A stretch of DNA of 10,421 nt, taken from NCBI GenBank assembly GCA_005881085.1, contig VBGU01000085.1, positions 1 to 10,421 of the forward strand, given 5' to 3'. A program made the translations under genes and the position numbers. The stretch is from Chloroflexota bacterium (GTDB lineage Bacteria; Chloroflexota; Limnocylindria; P2-11E). Positions 1 to 7,700 of the stretch are shown piece by piece (position 1 is the first letter of the stretch; each line of letters begins with the position of its first letter). Under the pieces are notes generated by a model. It searched no databases and had not been told where the DNA came from. It was given only the letters and a program-made list of their open reading frames with translations.

Positions 1-562
1 CCTTGAGCTCGGCGATCGGCAGCGTCTTGCGCAATGCGAGCGGATGGTCGTGGGGGACCGCGACGACCAGCTCCTCCCGGAGCAGCGGCGCTGTCTCGAG
101 TGCCTCGTGACGCAGCGGCATGATCACGAGCGCGACGTCGAGCGCGCCCTGCTCGAGCTCCGCGACGAGATCGCGCGATCCGGCTTCGTGAACGACGAGG
201 TGAATGCCGGGGAACGCAGCGTGGAACTTCGCGAGAGCTGGCGGAAGGAGCGTGATGGTGAGCGACGGTGTCGCGCCGACCGCGAGCCGTCCGCGCCGCA
301 GGTCGGCGAGCTCGCGGACCTCTCCGGTGGCACCGTCGACGTCGACGAGGACGCGACGCGCCCAGGGCAGGAAGATCTCGCCCGCCGGAGTCAGCGCGAC
401 GTTGCCCTTCATGCGGTGGAAGAGGGGAGTGCCGAGCTCCTCTTCGAGAACGCGGATCGCGCGCGACACCGAAGGCTGCGCCACGCGCAGGCCGCGCGCG
501 GCTTTGGTGAAGTGCCGCTCCTCGGCTACGGCCACGAAGTAGCGGAGCTGGTGGAGCTCCAT
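1..562 (-). CDS. LysR-family transcriptional regulator (3' part missing)
   Basis: The reverse strand encodes at least 187 residues starting MELHQLRYFVAVAEERHF; the C-terminal part lies beyond the left edge. Residues 1-60 are a typical LysR winged helix-turn-helix, with the conserved run 'FTKAARGLRVAQPSVSRAI' followed by 'LEEELGTPLFHR' and 'LTPAGEIFLPWAR'. From about residue 90 ('GRLAVGATPSLTITLLPPAL') the periplasmic-binding-protein-like effector domain begins. LysR regulators bind DNA as tetramers and respond to a small molecule; nothing here identifies that molecule. The gene diverges from the complex II operon across a 79-bp gap. A palindrome with T-N11-A spacing lies 6-20 bp upstream of its start, so autoregulation is likely and control of the divergent operon is possible. 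The ATG at 562 is supported by the family N-terminus and by a TAGGCT box 7 nt upstream. No clear Shine-Dalgarno sits at normal distance; GAGG is only 1 nt from the ATG. Confidence 0.93.
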   Translation of the reverse strand, partial: MELHQLRYFVAVAEERHFTKAARGLRVAQPSVSRAIRVLEEELGTPLFHRMKGNVALTPAGEIFLPWARRVLVDVDGATGEVRELADLRRGRLAVGATPSLTITLLPPALAKFHAAFPGIHLVVHEAGSRDLVAELEQGALDVALVIMPLRHEALETAPLLREELVVAVPHDHPLALRKTLPIAELK

Positions 563-567
563 GCCTC

Positions 568-582
568 ATAGCCTATCGCTAT
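568..582. promoter_or_regulatory. Palindromic T-N11-A site, probable LysR-type binding box
   Basis: ATAGC-CTATC-GCTAT is a perfect 5-bp inverted repeat around a 5-bp centre. It contains T569 and A581 separated by 11 bases, the classical LysR-box pattern. It lies directly upstream of the LysR start and overlaps that gene's proposed -10 box, which fits negative autoregulation. It is about 60 bp from the sdhC start, so it could also affect the divergent operon. The match is short and could be chance; binding is inferred. Confidence 0.5.
570..575 (-). promoter_or_regulatory. Proposed -10 box of a leaderless LysR transcript
   Basis: On the reverse strand TAGGCT lies exactly 7 nt before the ATG at 562. 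That spacing would put transcription initiation on or next to the start codon. The same TAnnnT-N7-start arrangement occurs at two other genes in this window. No convincing -35 hexamer is visible. Confidence 0.4.
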
Positions 583-641
583 CACGGCGAGCGCCTTGAG
601 ACCTTTGCGTTCTGACTCCGGCGCGCCCACCATCCAAAGCG

Positions 642-1412
642 GTGACACAAGCGACGGCGGTCAAGGTCCGCGATCGACCGGCCGAGCGAACGGATTTCTG
701 GTGGGTCGAACCCGTTGTCATCGTCGCGGTCCTCGGCGCGTTCGTCCTGTACTCGATGTACGCGGGGCTCGCCGGTACGAATTACTACTTCGAGCCCTAT
801 CTTTCGCCGCTCTATTCGCCGTGCATCACCGCGAACTGCGTGCATCCGACGCTCCCGATCGTCGGCTCGTATTGGAACCTCTCGCCCGCGATCCTCATCG
901 TCGCGTTTCCGCTCGCCTTCCGCGTGACCTGCTACTACTACCGTCGCTCCTATTACCGCGCGTTCTTCTGGTCACCGCCGGCATGCGCCGTCCCGGACGC
1001 GCGCAAGAGCTACGCCGGCGAGACGCGCTTCCCGTTCCTCGCACAGAACCTCCATCGGTACGCCCTCATCTTCGCGACGACGCTCCTCATCTTCCTCTGG
1101 TGGGACGTCTTCCTCGCGTTCAACTTCAATGGCCACTTCGGCATCGGGCTCGGGTCGATCCTCATGCTCGCGAACGTGATCCTCCTGTCGGGGTACTCGG
1201 CGAGCTGCCACTCGCTGCGCTATCTCGTCGGCGGGTATCTCGATAGCTTCCACGGCAAGTCGCTGCGCTTCCGCCTGTGGAGCTGGGCCAATACCTTGAA
1301 CGCGCGGCACGCGCGCTGGGCATGGGCGAGCCTCCTCGTCGTCGGAAGTACCGACGCGTATATCCGACTTCTCGCGATGGGCGTGCTGCACGACCCGAGG
1401 ATCGTCTTCTAG
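642..1412 (+). CDS. sdhC: Succinate dehydrogenase/fumarate reductase membrane anchor, Sdh1 (type F) kind
   Basis: A 256-residue membrane protein that should anchor complex II and pass electrons from succinate to quinone. Five hydrophobic helices are visible, at about residues 24-43, 82-100, 139-160, 167-188 and 226-247. Arg-rich stretches at residues 10-16 and 101-129 place the N-terminus and the helix 2-3 loop in the cytoplasm. Motifs such as 'YYFEPYLSPLYSPC' and 'GETRFPFLAQNLHRYAL' recall the anchor of mycobacterial Sdh1, not the usual two-subunit SdhC/SdhD pair. C97, H138, C189 and H190 should meet at the cytoplasmic ends of helices 2-4; C61 and C66 lie in the outer loop. The GTG at 642 is the only ATG, GTG or TTG in frame before helix 1 (upstream stop at 597-599), but it has no Shine-Dalgarno and no recognisable promoter was found. 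The stop overlaps the sdhA start by one base. The assignment rests on context plus recalled motifs. Confidence 0.82.
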   Translation: MTQATAVKVRDRPAERTDFWWVEPVVIVAVLGAFVLYSMYAGLAGTNYYFEPYLSPLYSPCITANCVHPTLPIVGSYWNLSPAILIVAFPLAFRVTCYYYRRSYYRAFFWSPPACAVPDARKSYAGETRFPFLAQNLHRYALIFATTLLIFLWWDVFLAFNFNGHFGIGLGSILMLANVILLSGYSASCHSLRYLVGGYLDSFHGKSLRFRLWSWANTLNARHARWAWASLLVVGSTDAYIRLLAMGVLHDPRIVF

Positions 1413-3259
1413 TGGCCGACGTCGAGCGCCACGACTATGACGTGGTCGTCATCGGCGCGGGCGGCGCGGGGCTGCGCGCCGCGATCGAGGCGGACGCGCG
1501 CGGCGCGAAGACGGCGATCGTGTGCAAGTCGCTCCTCGGTAAAGCGCACACGGTCATGGCCGAGGGCGGCATCGCCGCGGCGCTCGGCAACGTGTGGCCC
1601 GAGGACAACTGGAAGGTCCACTTCCGCGACACCATGCGCGGCGGGAAGCTCCTGAACAACTGGCGAATGGCGCAGCTGCATGCGCAGGAAGCGCCGGACC
1701 GCGTCCTCGAGCTCGAAGAGTGGGGCGCGCTGTTCGATCGCACGAAGGACGGCCTCATCCTGCAACGCGATTTCGGTGGGCATCGCTATGCGCGGCTCGC
1801 GCATGTGGGCGACCGCACCGGCCTCGAGATGATCCGTACGCTGCAGGACGCCGCGGTCGCGAAGGGCATCGACGTCTTCATGGAATGCACGCTCCGCCAC
1901 CTCCTCACCGATGGTGAGCGCGTGACCGGCGCGATGGGCTACTGGCGCCAGTCCGGCAAGCTCATCGCGTTCGGCGCCAAGGCCGTCGTGCTCGCGACGG
2001 GCGGAGTGGGCAAGGCCTGGCGGGTCACGTCGAACTCGTGGGAGTACACCGGCGACGGGATCGCCATGGCGCTCGAGGCCGGCGCCGATCTCATCGACAT
2101 GGAGATGACCCAGTTCCATCCCACCGGCATGGTCTGGCCGCCGTCGGTCCGCGGCCTTCTCGTCACCGAGGGCGTTCGCGGCGACGGCGGAACGCTCCGC
2201 AACAAGTCCGGCGATCGTTTCATGTTCAAGTACATCCCCGCGTTCTTCCGTGCGGAGACCGCCGACACCGAGAAGGAAGCGGACGCGTGGTACGAGGACA
2301 AGAAGAACAACCGCCGAACGCCCGACCTGCTGCCCCGCGACGAGGTCGCGCGGGCGATCAACTCCGAGGTGAAGGCGGGACGCGGCACCGAGCACGGTGG
2401 CGTCTTCCTCGACATCGCGACGCGCCGTTCCGCCGATTACATCAAACGCCGTCTTCCCTCGATGTACCACCAGTTCAAGGAGCTGGCCGACGTCGACATC
2501 ACCAAGCAGCAGATGGAGATCGGTCCGACGCTCCACTACATCATGGGCGGGATCCGCGTCGACCCCGACACGGAGGCCGCGACGGTGCCGGGACTCTATG
2601 CCGCGGGCGAGGTCGCGGCGGGCATGCACGGCGCCAACCGTCTCGGGGGCAACTCGCTGTCAGACCTCCTCGTCTTCGGACGCCGCGCCGGCGAAGCCGC
2701 GGCCGAGTACAGCAAACGCGCGCGCGCGCCAACGGTCGACGACGCGCAGGTGAGCGCGTACGCGCAGCGGATGGAGGCGCCGTTCGAAAAGGGCGGCGAC
2801 GAAAACCCGTACAAGATCCACTCGGAGCTGCAGGACACGATGCAGGAGCTCGTCGGGATCATCCGCCGGCGCGACGAGCTCGAGGAAGCGCTCGCGCGAC
2901 TCGAGCGGTTCCGCGCGCGAGCGGCCCGAGCGAGCGTCACCGGCTCCCGGGTTTACAACCCGGGTTGGCATCTCGCGCTCGATCTCGAGAACCTCATCGG
3001 AGTCTCGGAAGCGGTGACGCGGAGCGCCCTGATCCGCGAGGAAAGCCGCGGCGGCCACACCCGCGACGACTTTCCGAAGACCGACCCGGAGTGGGGCACA
3101 AAGAACGTCGTCACGCGAAAGCGCGACGGCAGGCTCAACATCACCACCGAGCCGATCCCGAAGGTGCCCGCCGAGCTCAGCGCCCTCCTGGGCGAGGACA
3201 AGCCCACGGGCGACGCCGCAACCGGCGCCAGAACACCGGTCGCGGCGGGGGACGACTAG
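1412..3259 (+). CDS. sdhA: Succinate dehydrogenase/fumarate reductase flavoprotein subunit
   Basis: The 615-residue catalytic subunit oxidises succinate to fumarate (or the reverse) on FAD at the cytoplasmic membrane face. The N-terminal Rossmann motif is G15-A-G-G-A-G20. H46 in 'AHTVMAEGGIAAALGN' matches the histidine that covalently holds FAD. The active-site landmarks are all present: H236 in 'QFHPTG', R309 in 'RDEVARAI', H375 in 'HYIMGGI' and R410 in 'HGANRLGGNSLSDLLVFG'. The C-terminal helical region carries 'NPGWHLALDLENL' and ends in a loose Pro/Ala/Gly tail. An ATG-free upstream extension is open to 1277, but it would overlap most of the end of sdhC. The GTG at 1412 sits in a TAGTG overlap with the sdhC stop and gives the standard N-terminus (VADVERHDYDVVVIGAGG), so I chose it. 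Direction of the reaction in vivo (SQR or QFR) cannot be read from the sequence. Confidence 0.97.
   Translation: MADVERHDYDVVVIGAGGAGLRAAIEADARGAKTAIVCKSLLGKAHTVMAEGGIAAALGNVWPEDNWKVHFRDTMRGGKLLNNWRMAQLHAQEAPDRVLELEEWGALFDRTKDGLILQRDFGGHRYARLAHVGDRTGLEMIRTLQDAAVAKGIDVFMECTLRHLLTDGERVTGAMGYWRQSGKLIAFGAKAVVLATGGVGKAWRVTSNSWEYTGDGIAMALEAGADLIDMEMTQFHPTGMVWPPSVRGLLVTEGVRGDGGTLRNKSGDRFMFKYIPAFFRAETADTEKEADAWYEDKKNNRRTPDLLPRDEVARAINSEVKAGRGTEHGGVFLDIATRRSADYIKRRLPSMYHQFKELADVDITKQQMEIGPTLHYIMGGIRVDPDTEAATVPGLYAAGEVAAGMHGANRLGGNSLSDLLVFGRRAGEAAAEYSKRARAPTVDDAQVSAYAQRMEAPFEKGGDENPYKIHSELQDTMQELVGIIRRRDELEEALARLERFRARAARASVTGSRVYNPGWHLALDLENLIGVSEAVTRSALIREESRGGHTRDDFPKTDPEWGTKNVVTRKRDGRLNITTEPIPKVPAELSALLGEDKPTGDAATGARTPVAAGDD
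2946..2964. repeat. Perfect 8-bp inverted repeat inside sdhA
   Basis: CCCGGGTT and AACCCGGG flank a 3-nt TAC spacer and could form a very stable RNA hairpin in the coding sequence. It encodes the conserved 'SRVYNPG' stretch, so protein constraint may explain much of it. It is not followed by a T-run. Confidence 0.45.
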
Positions 3260-4044
3260 TGCCCGACACTCAGGTCTGGGTCTGGCGCGGCGACGCTTCG
3301 GGCGGCGACTTCATGCCCTACAGGGTCGAGGCCGACGAGGGCATGGTGGTGCTCGACGTCGTGCACCGCATCCAGGCGGAGAAGGCGCCCGACCTCGCGG
3401 TGCGCTGGAACTGCAAGGCCGGGAAGTGCGGTTCGTGCAGCGCCGAGGTGAACGGTCACCCGAAGCTCATGTGCATGACGCGCATGAACGAGTTCGCGCC
3501 GGACGAGCACATCACCATCTCGCCGGTGAAGACGTTCCCCGTGATCAAGGACCTCGTCACCGACGTCTCGTTCAACTATGAGAAGGCGAAGACAATCCCG
3601 CCGTTCAAGCCGAAGCCCCGGGATCCCGACGGCAAGCGGCGCATGTACCAGGAAGACGTCGAGCGCGTGCAGGAATTCCACAAGTGCATCGAGTGCTTCC
3701 TCTGCCAGGACGTCTGCCACGTCATCCGCGACCACGAGGAGAACAAGGAGAGCTTCTCCGGGCCGCGGTTCTTCGTGCGCCTCGCCGCGCTCGAGATGCA
3801 TCCGCTCGACGCCAACGAGCGCATCGATCTCATCCGCGCGAAGCACGGTCTCGGTTTCTGCAACATCACCAAGTGCTGCACCGAGGTGTGCCCCGAGGAC
3901 ATCCACATCACCGACAACGCGATCATCCCGCTCAAAGAGCGCGTCGTGAGCGCGCACTACGACCCGATCGCCTGGGCGCTTCGCCGCATGCGCGGAAAGA
4001 AGGACGAGTTCGCGCCGCCCGAGCCGAAGCCGCCGTCCGCTTGA
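3259..4044 (+). CDS. sdhB: Succinate dehydrogenase/fumarate reductase iron-sulfur subunit
   Basis: A 261-residue protein carrying the three-cluster electron wire between FAD and the membrane anchor. The N-terminal ferredoxin domain shows C52-x4-C57-x2-C60-x11-C72 for [2Fe-2S]. The C-terminal domain shows C143-x2-C146-x2-C149-x3-C153, then C201-x5-C207-x3-C211-P, the usual ligand set for [4Fe-4S] and [3Fe-4S]. The residue after C153 is His instead of the common Pro, and C206 is an extra Cys next to C207. The long 'GFCNITKCCTEVCPEDI' stretch recalls the mycobacterial Sdh1 iron-sulfur subunit. The GTG start at 3259 lies in a TAGTG overlap with the sdhA stop. GGGGGA at 3247-3252 is a reasonable ribosome binding site 6 nt upstream. 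A longer open frame upstream inside sdhA is a shadow and was ignored. The C-terminus ends in a Pro-rich tail. Confidence 0.97.
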   Translation: MPDTQVWVWRGDASGGDFMPYRVEADEGMVVLDVVHRIQAEKAPDLAVRWNCKAGKCGSCSAEVNGHPKLMCMTRMNEFAPDEHITISPVKTFPVIKDLVTDVSFNYEKAKTIPPFKPKPRDPDGKRRMYQEDVERVQEFHKCIECFLCQDVCHVIRDHEENKESFSGPRFFVRLAALEMHPLDANERIDLIRAKHGLGFCNITKCCTEVCPEDIHITDNAIIPLKERVVSAHYDPIAWALRRMRGKKDEFAPPEPKPPSA

Positions 4045-4211
4045 CTGCTCGTGTGGTGTTCATGGCGACCGCGGCGGCGCTCCTGACGCTGCTCCTTTTC
4101 GTCGCGGTGATTCGGCCCGCCATTGATCGCGGAGGGCTCGGCGAATTCCTCGGCATCGCGGCCTTGTTCATCGCGATCCTTCTCGGCGAGAGGTGGCTGC
4201 GCTCGCGCTGA
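4041..4211 (+). CDS. Small two-helix membrane protein in the complex II operon
   Basis: A 56-residue protein not recognised as a known family. It has two hydrophobic helices, about residues 9-27 (MATAAALLTLLLFVAVI) and 34-48 (GEFLGIAALFIAILLGE), joined by 'RPAIDRGGLG' and ended by a basic 'ERWLRSR' tail. The TTG at 4041 overlaps the sdhB stop as TTGA, a usual arrangement for coupled translation. GTG at 4053 or 4056 and ATG at 4062 are in-frame alternatives that would still keep both helices. Codon third positions are mostly G or C, like its neighbours, which supports coding. Its position directly after sdhB suggests a link to complex II, perhaps a small accessory membrane subunit; this is inference. 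It could instead be unrelated. Confidence 0.55.
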   Translation: MTARVVFMATAAALLTLLLFVAVIRPAIDRGGLGEFLGIAALFIAILLGERWLRSR

Positions 4212-4223
4212 CGCGATGAGCGC

Positions 4224-4229
4224 TAGCCT
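4224..4229 (+). promoter_or_regulatory. Proposed -10 box for leaderless zinc-ribbon gene
   Basis: TAGCCT is followed by exactly 7 nt and then GTG at 4237. This is the same layout as at the LysR and LacI genes here. It suggests an internal promoter behind the complex II operon. No -35 match is evident. Confidence 0.35.
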
Positions 4230-4236
4230 TACGACC

Positions 4237-4641
4237 GTGCGCGCTTGCCCTTACTGCGCCGAGCAGATCCAGGATGCCGCGATCGTTTGCCGGTTCTGCG
4301 GTAGGGACATTTCGGCTGCGATCGAAACCGAGCAACCTACCGCGACCGACAGACCGCGCTTCCCCAAGCAGCGCTATGCGATCGATGAGCGCCTCAAGCG
4401 CGGGACGACGCGTGTCGATCCGAAGAGGCGGCCATCGCTCTGGGCGAAGATCGGCGGTGCGCTCGCGCCGAGCGAACTGCGACCCGGACGCCCGGGCCAG
4501 CGCGAAACGATGCTCCGCGAGTACGCCAACGTCCGCAAATATCAGGAAGACGTCGATCGACTCGTTCGCGCGGGTTGGGAGATCGACCAACAGGTCGATC
4601 GGCCGGAGAAGATAGTCGTAAGGTGGTTCCGAGAGCCTTAA
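4237..4641 (+). CDS. Small zinc-ribbon protein of unknown function
   Basis: A 134-residue protein from the GTG at 4237. The N-terminal ribbon 'CPYCAEQIQDAAIVCRFCGRDI' has two CxxC knuckles (C4/C7 and C18/C21) that should bind one zinc. The middle is basic and low in structure. The C-terminal 45 residues ('MLREYANVRKYQEDVDRLVRAGWEI...VVRWFREP') look like a compact alpha/beta tail. ATG at 4216 is an alternative start that adds seven residues and would sit 4 bp after the small membrane gene. I prefer 4237 because ribbons of this kind usually begin two or three residues before the first Cys, and because a TAGCCT box lies 7 nt upstream. Such ribbons appear in many bacterial proteins of uncertain role, so no function is assigned. 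Codon use is slightly less GC-biased than in the sdh genes. An 8-bp inverted repeat lies in it at 4581-4600. Confidence 0.75.
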   Translation: MRACPYCAEQIQDAAIVCRFCGRDISAAIETEQPTATDRPRFPKQRYAIDERLKRGTTRVDPKRRPSLWAKIGGALAPSELRPGRPGQRETMLREYANVRKYQEDVDRLVRAGWEIDQQVDRPEKIVVRWFREP

Positions 4642-4736
4642 AAAGTAGAACCCGCTGAACTCTGTCGCACTGATAGGCCCCTGATTCCTGGCAGAAATCG
4701 CCCGGTAATACGTTTCGGAATGCTGGAAGGGCGACG

Positions 4737-7700
4737 ATGAGACCGATCCCGGCCCGTGCATATCTCTTCATCGCGATCACTTGCCTGGTCGCGGTTCCGT
4801 TCGTCGCGCTCGGGGTTCAGGACGTGCTCGGGGACGAGCCGCCGACCGTCGCCTTTTATATCTGGGCTCTCTGCGTCCTTCTGTCGCTCCGGCCGATCCG
4901 CATCGCCACGAACGTCGAGCTCTCCGCCTCGGAGGTGGCGGTCCTCGCCGGCGTCGTGCTCCTCCCTCCGGGCACGCTCGCGCTCGTCGCCGGGTCCGCC
5001 CGCTTTGTCAACGACCTCGTCACGCGGAAGTCGCCCATCCGCATCCTCCGCAACTCCGCCGCGCAGGCGATCAGCGCCGGGGTCGCAGCGATGTCTTTCC
5101 AGCTCGTGATCATGTCGACGGTCGATCGGATCACCGGGACCATCGGCGAGGTCATCGTCGCCGGCGCGATCGCCGCAACTGCCCTCGTCGTGCTCGACCT
5201 CGGCCAGATCATCGCGCTGCAGCTCATCCTCGGGACCGAGCGTCTCACGAAGTCGACCATCGGATGGATCGGCCGCACCGGTCGCGCGCAGCTCCTCTGG
5301 GGTCTCGCCGCGGTCATCACGATCGAGATCGTCCTCATCCAGCCCTGGTTCCTGCTGCCGGCCGTCCCGCTCTTCCTCCTCGGCTACCTCGACATCCGCG
5401 CGCGCTTCATCGCGGAGCGCCGCGCGCGCCTCCTCGCGACGCTCGTCGAGGTCAGCCACGCCGTCGGCGCGTCGCTCGACCCGAACGAGGTCTTCCGGAA
5501 CGTCTACCGCCAGGTCGCCGCGGTCATGGACGCCGACAACTTCTTCGTCGCGACGCTGAGCCCCGACGGCGCGACGGTGCGCTACCGGTTCCTGATGGAC
5601 GGTGGCAAGGAGCTCGAGCCGGTCGAGCGTCCGAAGGAGGGCACCCTCGTCGGCGCGACCATCGAGCGCGGCCCGCTCCTATTGAAAGAGGTCGAGCGCG
5701 ACGCGCGACGCCTCGGCATGCCGGACCTCGAGTCCTGGGGCGCCATCGTCGAGCAGTCGATCATCGTCGCGCCGCTTCGGCAGCGTGACAGGTTCGTTGG
5801 CGCGATCTCCGCGCAGAGCCGCCGCCCCACCGCATACGACGAGGGCGACCTGCAGCTCCTCGCCGCGATCGCCAACGAAGCGTCGATCGCCCTGGAGCGG
5901 GCGAACCTGTACGACCGCACCGCGACACTGTCCCGCCGGCTCTTCGAGCTCCATCGCATCGGCCTCGCGATCTCGGAGAAGACCGAGCTCGTCGACGTCA
6001 CGAAGCTCCTCGCGGAATCGGTCGTCGACCTGCTGAAGCCCTCCGTGTCAGCCGTGTACATCGACAAGGGCGGGGACACGCTGGACTTCGCCTTCACCAC
6101 AGGAAAGGCGACGAGCGACGTGCTCTCGCTGCCCAAGACCTCAGCGGTCATCTCGCGCGTGCTCGAGACGGGGCAGCCGGTGACGTTCGCTCGCCGCTCC
6201 GACGCCCCCGAATCCACGAGAAAGCTCCTCGAGCGCTTCGGCCACGAGGCGCTCCTCGTCCACCCGCTGCGCTCGGCCGACCAGACCATCGGGGTTCTCT
6301 TCGTGACCTGGCGCGAGCCACACGTCTTCACCGACGAGGAGCGCGAGCTCGTCGGCATCCTCGCGGGCGTCGGTGCCTCGACGATGCGGTCGATCCGGCT
6401 CTACCGCGAGCTCGACGAGGCGTACCTCTCGACGGTATCGACGCTCATGTCCACGATCGTCGCGCGCGACCACTACCGCGAGGACCACCAGCGAAAGATC
6501 GCGGCGGACGCGGTCGCCGTGGGCGAGCGTCTCGACATGAGTGAGCACGAGCTTCGGGACCTGCGCTACGCCTCGCTGTTCCACTCGCTCGGCAAGATCG
6601 GCGTGCCCGCCGCGATCCTGTCGAAGGCCGGCCCGCTCACGCCCGAAGAGAAAAAGATCATGCAGGAGCACCCGCTCCTGGGCGCGCGCATCCTCGAGTC
6701 GATCCGCTTCCTGCGTGGCGTCGTGCCGATCGTCCGCCACGCCTACGAGCGCTGGGACGGCACCGGGTATCCGGATGCGCTCGTCGGCGATCAGATCCCG
6801 CTCGCGGCGCGGATCCTCGCCGTCGCGATCGCGTTCGAGTCGATGCTCGCCGAGCGGCCGTACCGACCGGCGCGCCGGGAGGATCAGGCGCTCGCCGAGA
6901 TCAAGGGGTTCGCCGGCACCTACTACGACCCGACAGTCGTGAACGCGTTCATCTCGATGGTCGAGGCACGCGGGATCATCCACGCCGCGGAGGAGGACGT
7001 CGCCTCGACGAGCCGCGAGCTTTCGATCCTGTCCGAGCTCACCCCGGAGTTCCACACGATCCTCGACCTGCAGCAGCTCCTCGACCGCACGCTGGTCGTC
7101 CTGCTGCGCGCCGTGCCCGGCGCTTCGCTCACGATCCTCCTGCACGATCAGCAGTCCGACGAGCTCGTGTCGCGCGCCGTCGCGGGCGCGTGGACGACGA
7201 TCGATTCGCCCGCACGCATGGCGAGCGACCGCGGCATCTCGGGGTGGGTTTTCACGCACCGACAGGGCCAGATCGTCGACGACGTGCGCGCCGACCCTCG
7301 TTATATCGGCGATCCGCGGGTCCGGAGTGAGCTCATCGTGCCGCTCGTCTCGCGCGGGCAGGCGGTGGGCGTGCTCGTGCTCAGCCACCCCGCTGTCGCC
7401 GCATTCAGCAAGCGGGACCTGACGCTCATGGAGACGGTGGGAGCGCAGATCGCGGCCCAGATCGAGGTCGCGGAGCTGCACGAGCGGTTGAAGCGCGCGG
7501 CGAACACCGACGCGCTCACCGGGATCCACAACTACCGCTACTTCTACGACCGCCTCGAGGAGGAGGTCGCGCGTGCCGAGCGGCGCCAGTCAGCGTTGGC
7601 GGTGGCCTTCTTCGACATCGATGAGCTCAAGAAGGTCAACGACACCTACGGCCACCTTGCCGGCAACGAGGTGCTCCGGATGCTCGGGCAGACCATCACC

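Noticed and set aside
596..624. TTGAGA as a -35 box for the complex II operon
   Set aside because: The sequence 16-18 bp downstream is GC-rich with no -10-like hexamer, so no promoter is claimed.
1409..2629. 406-residue reverse frame opposite sdhA
   Set aside because: Shadow of the flavoprotein gene; low-complexity Arg/Asp/Leu composition.
2038..3258. Long forward open frame running through sdhA into sdhB
   Set aside because: It is the upstream open extension of the sdhB frame across sdhA. Its Arg/Pro/His-rich translation is a GC-rich shadow; the real sdhB begins at 3259.
4581..4600. GATCGACC-AACA-GGTCGATC inverted repeat in the zinc-ribbon gene
   Set aside because: It lies 41 bases before the stop codon within coding sequence, with no T-run. 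GATCG-type words are very frequent here, so chance is likely.
6141..7529. 462-residue reverse-strand frame opposite the HD-GYP/GAF region
   Set aside because: It is antisense to a gene with clear domain motifs, and its Asp/Arg/Leu/Val-rich composition is typical of GC-rich shadows.
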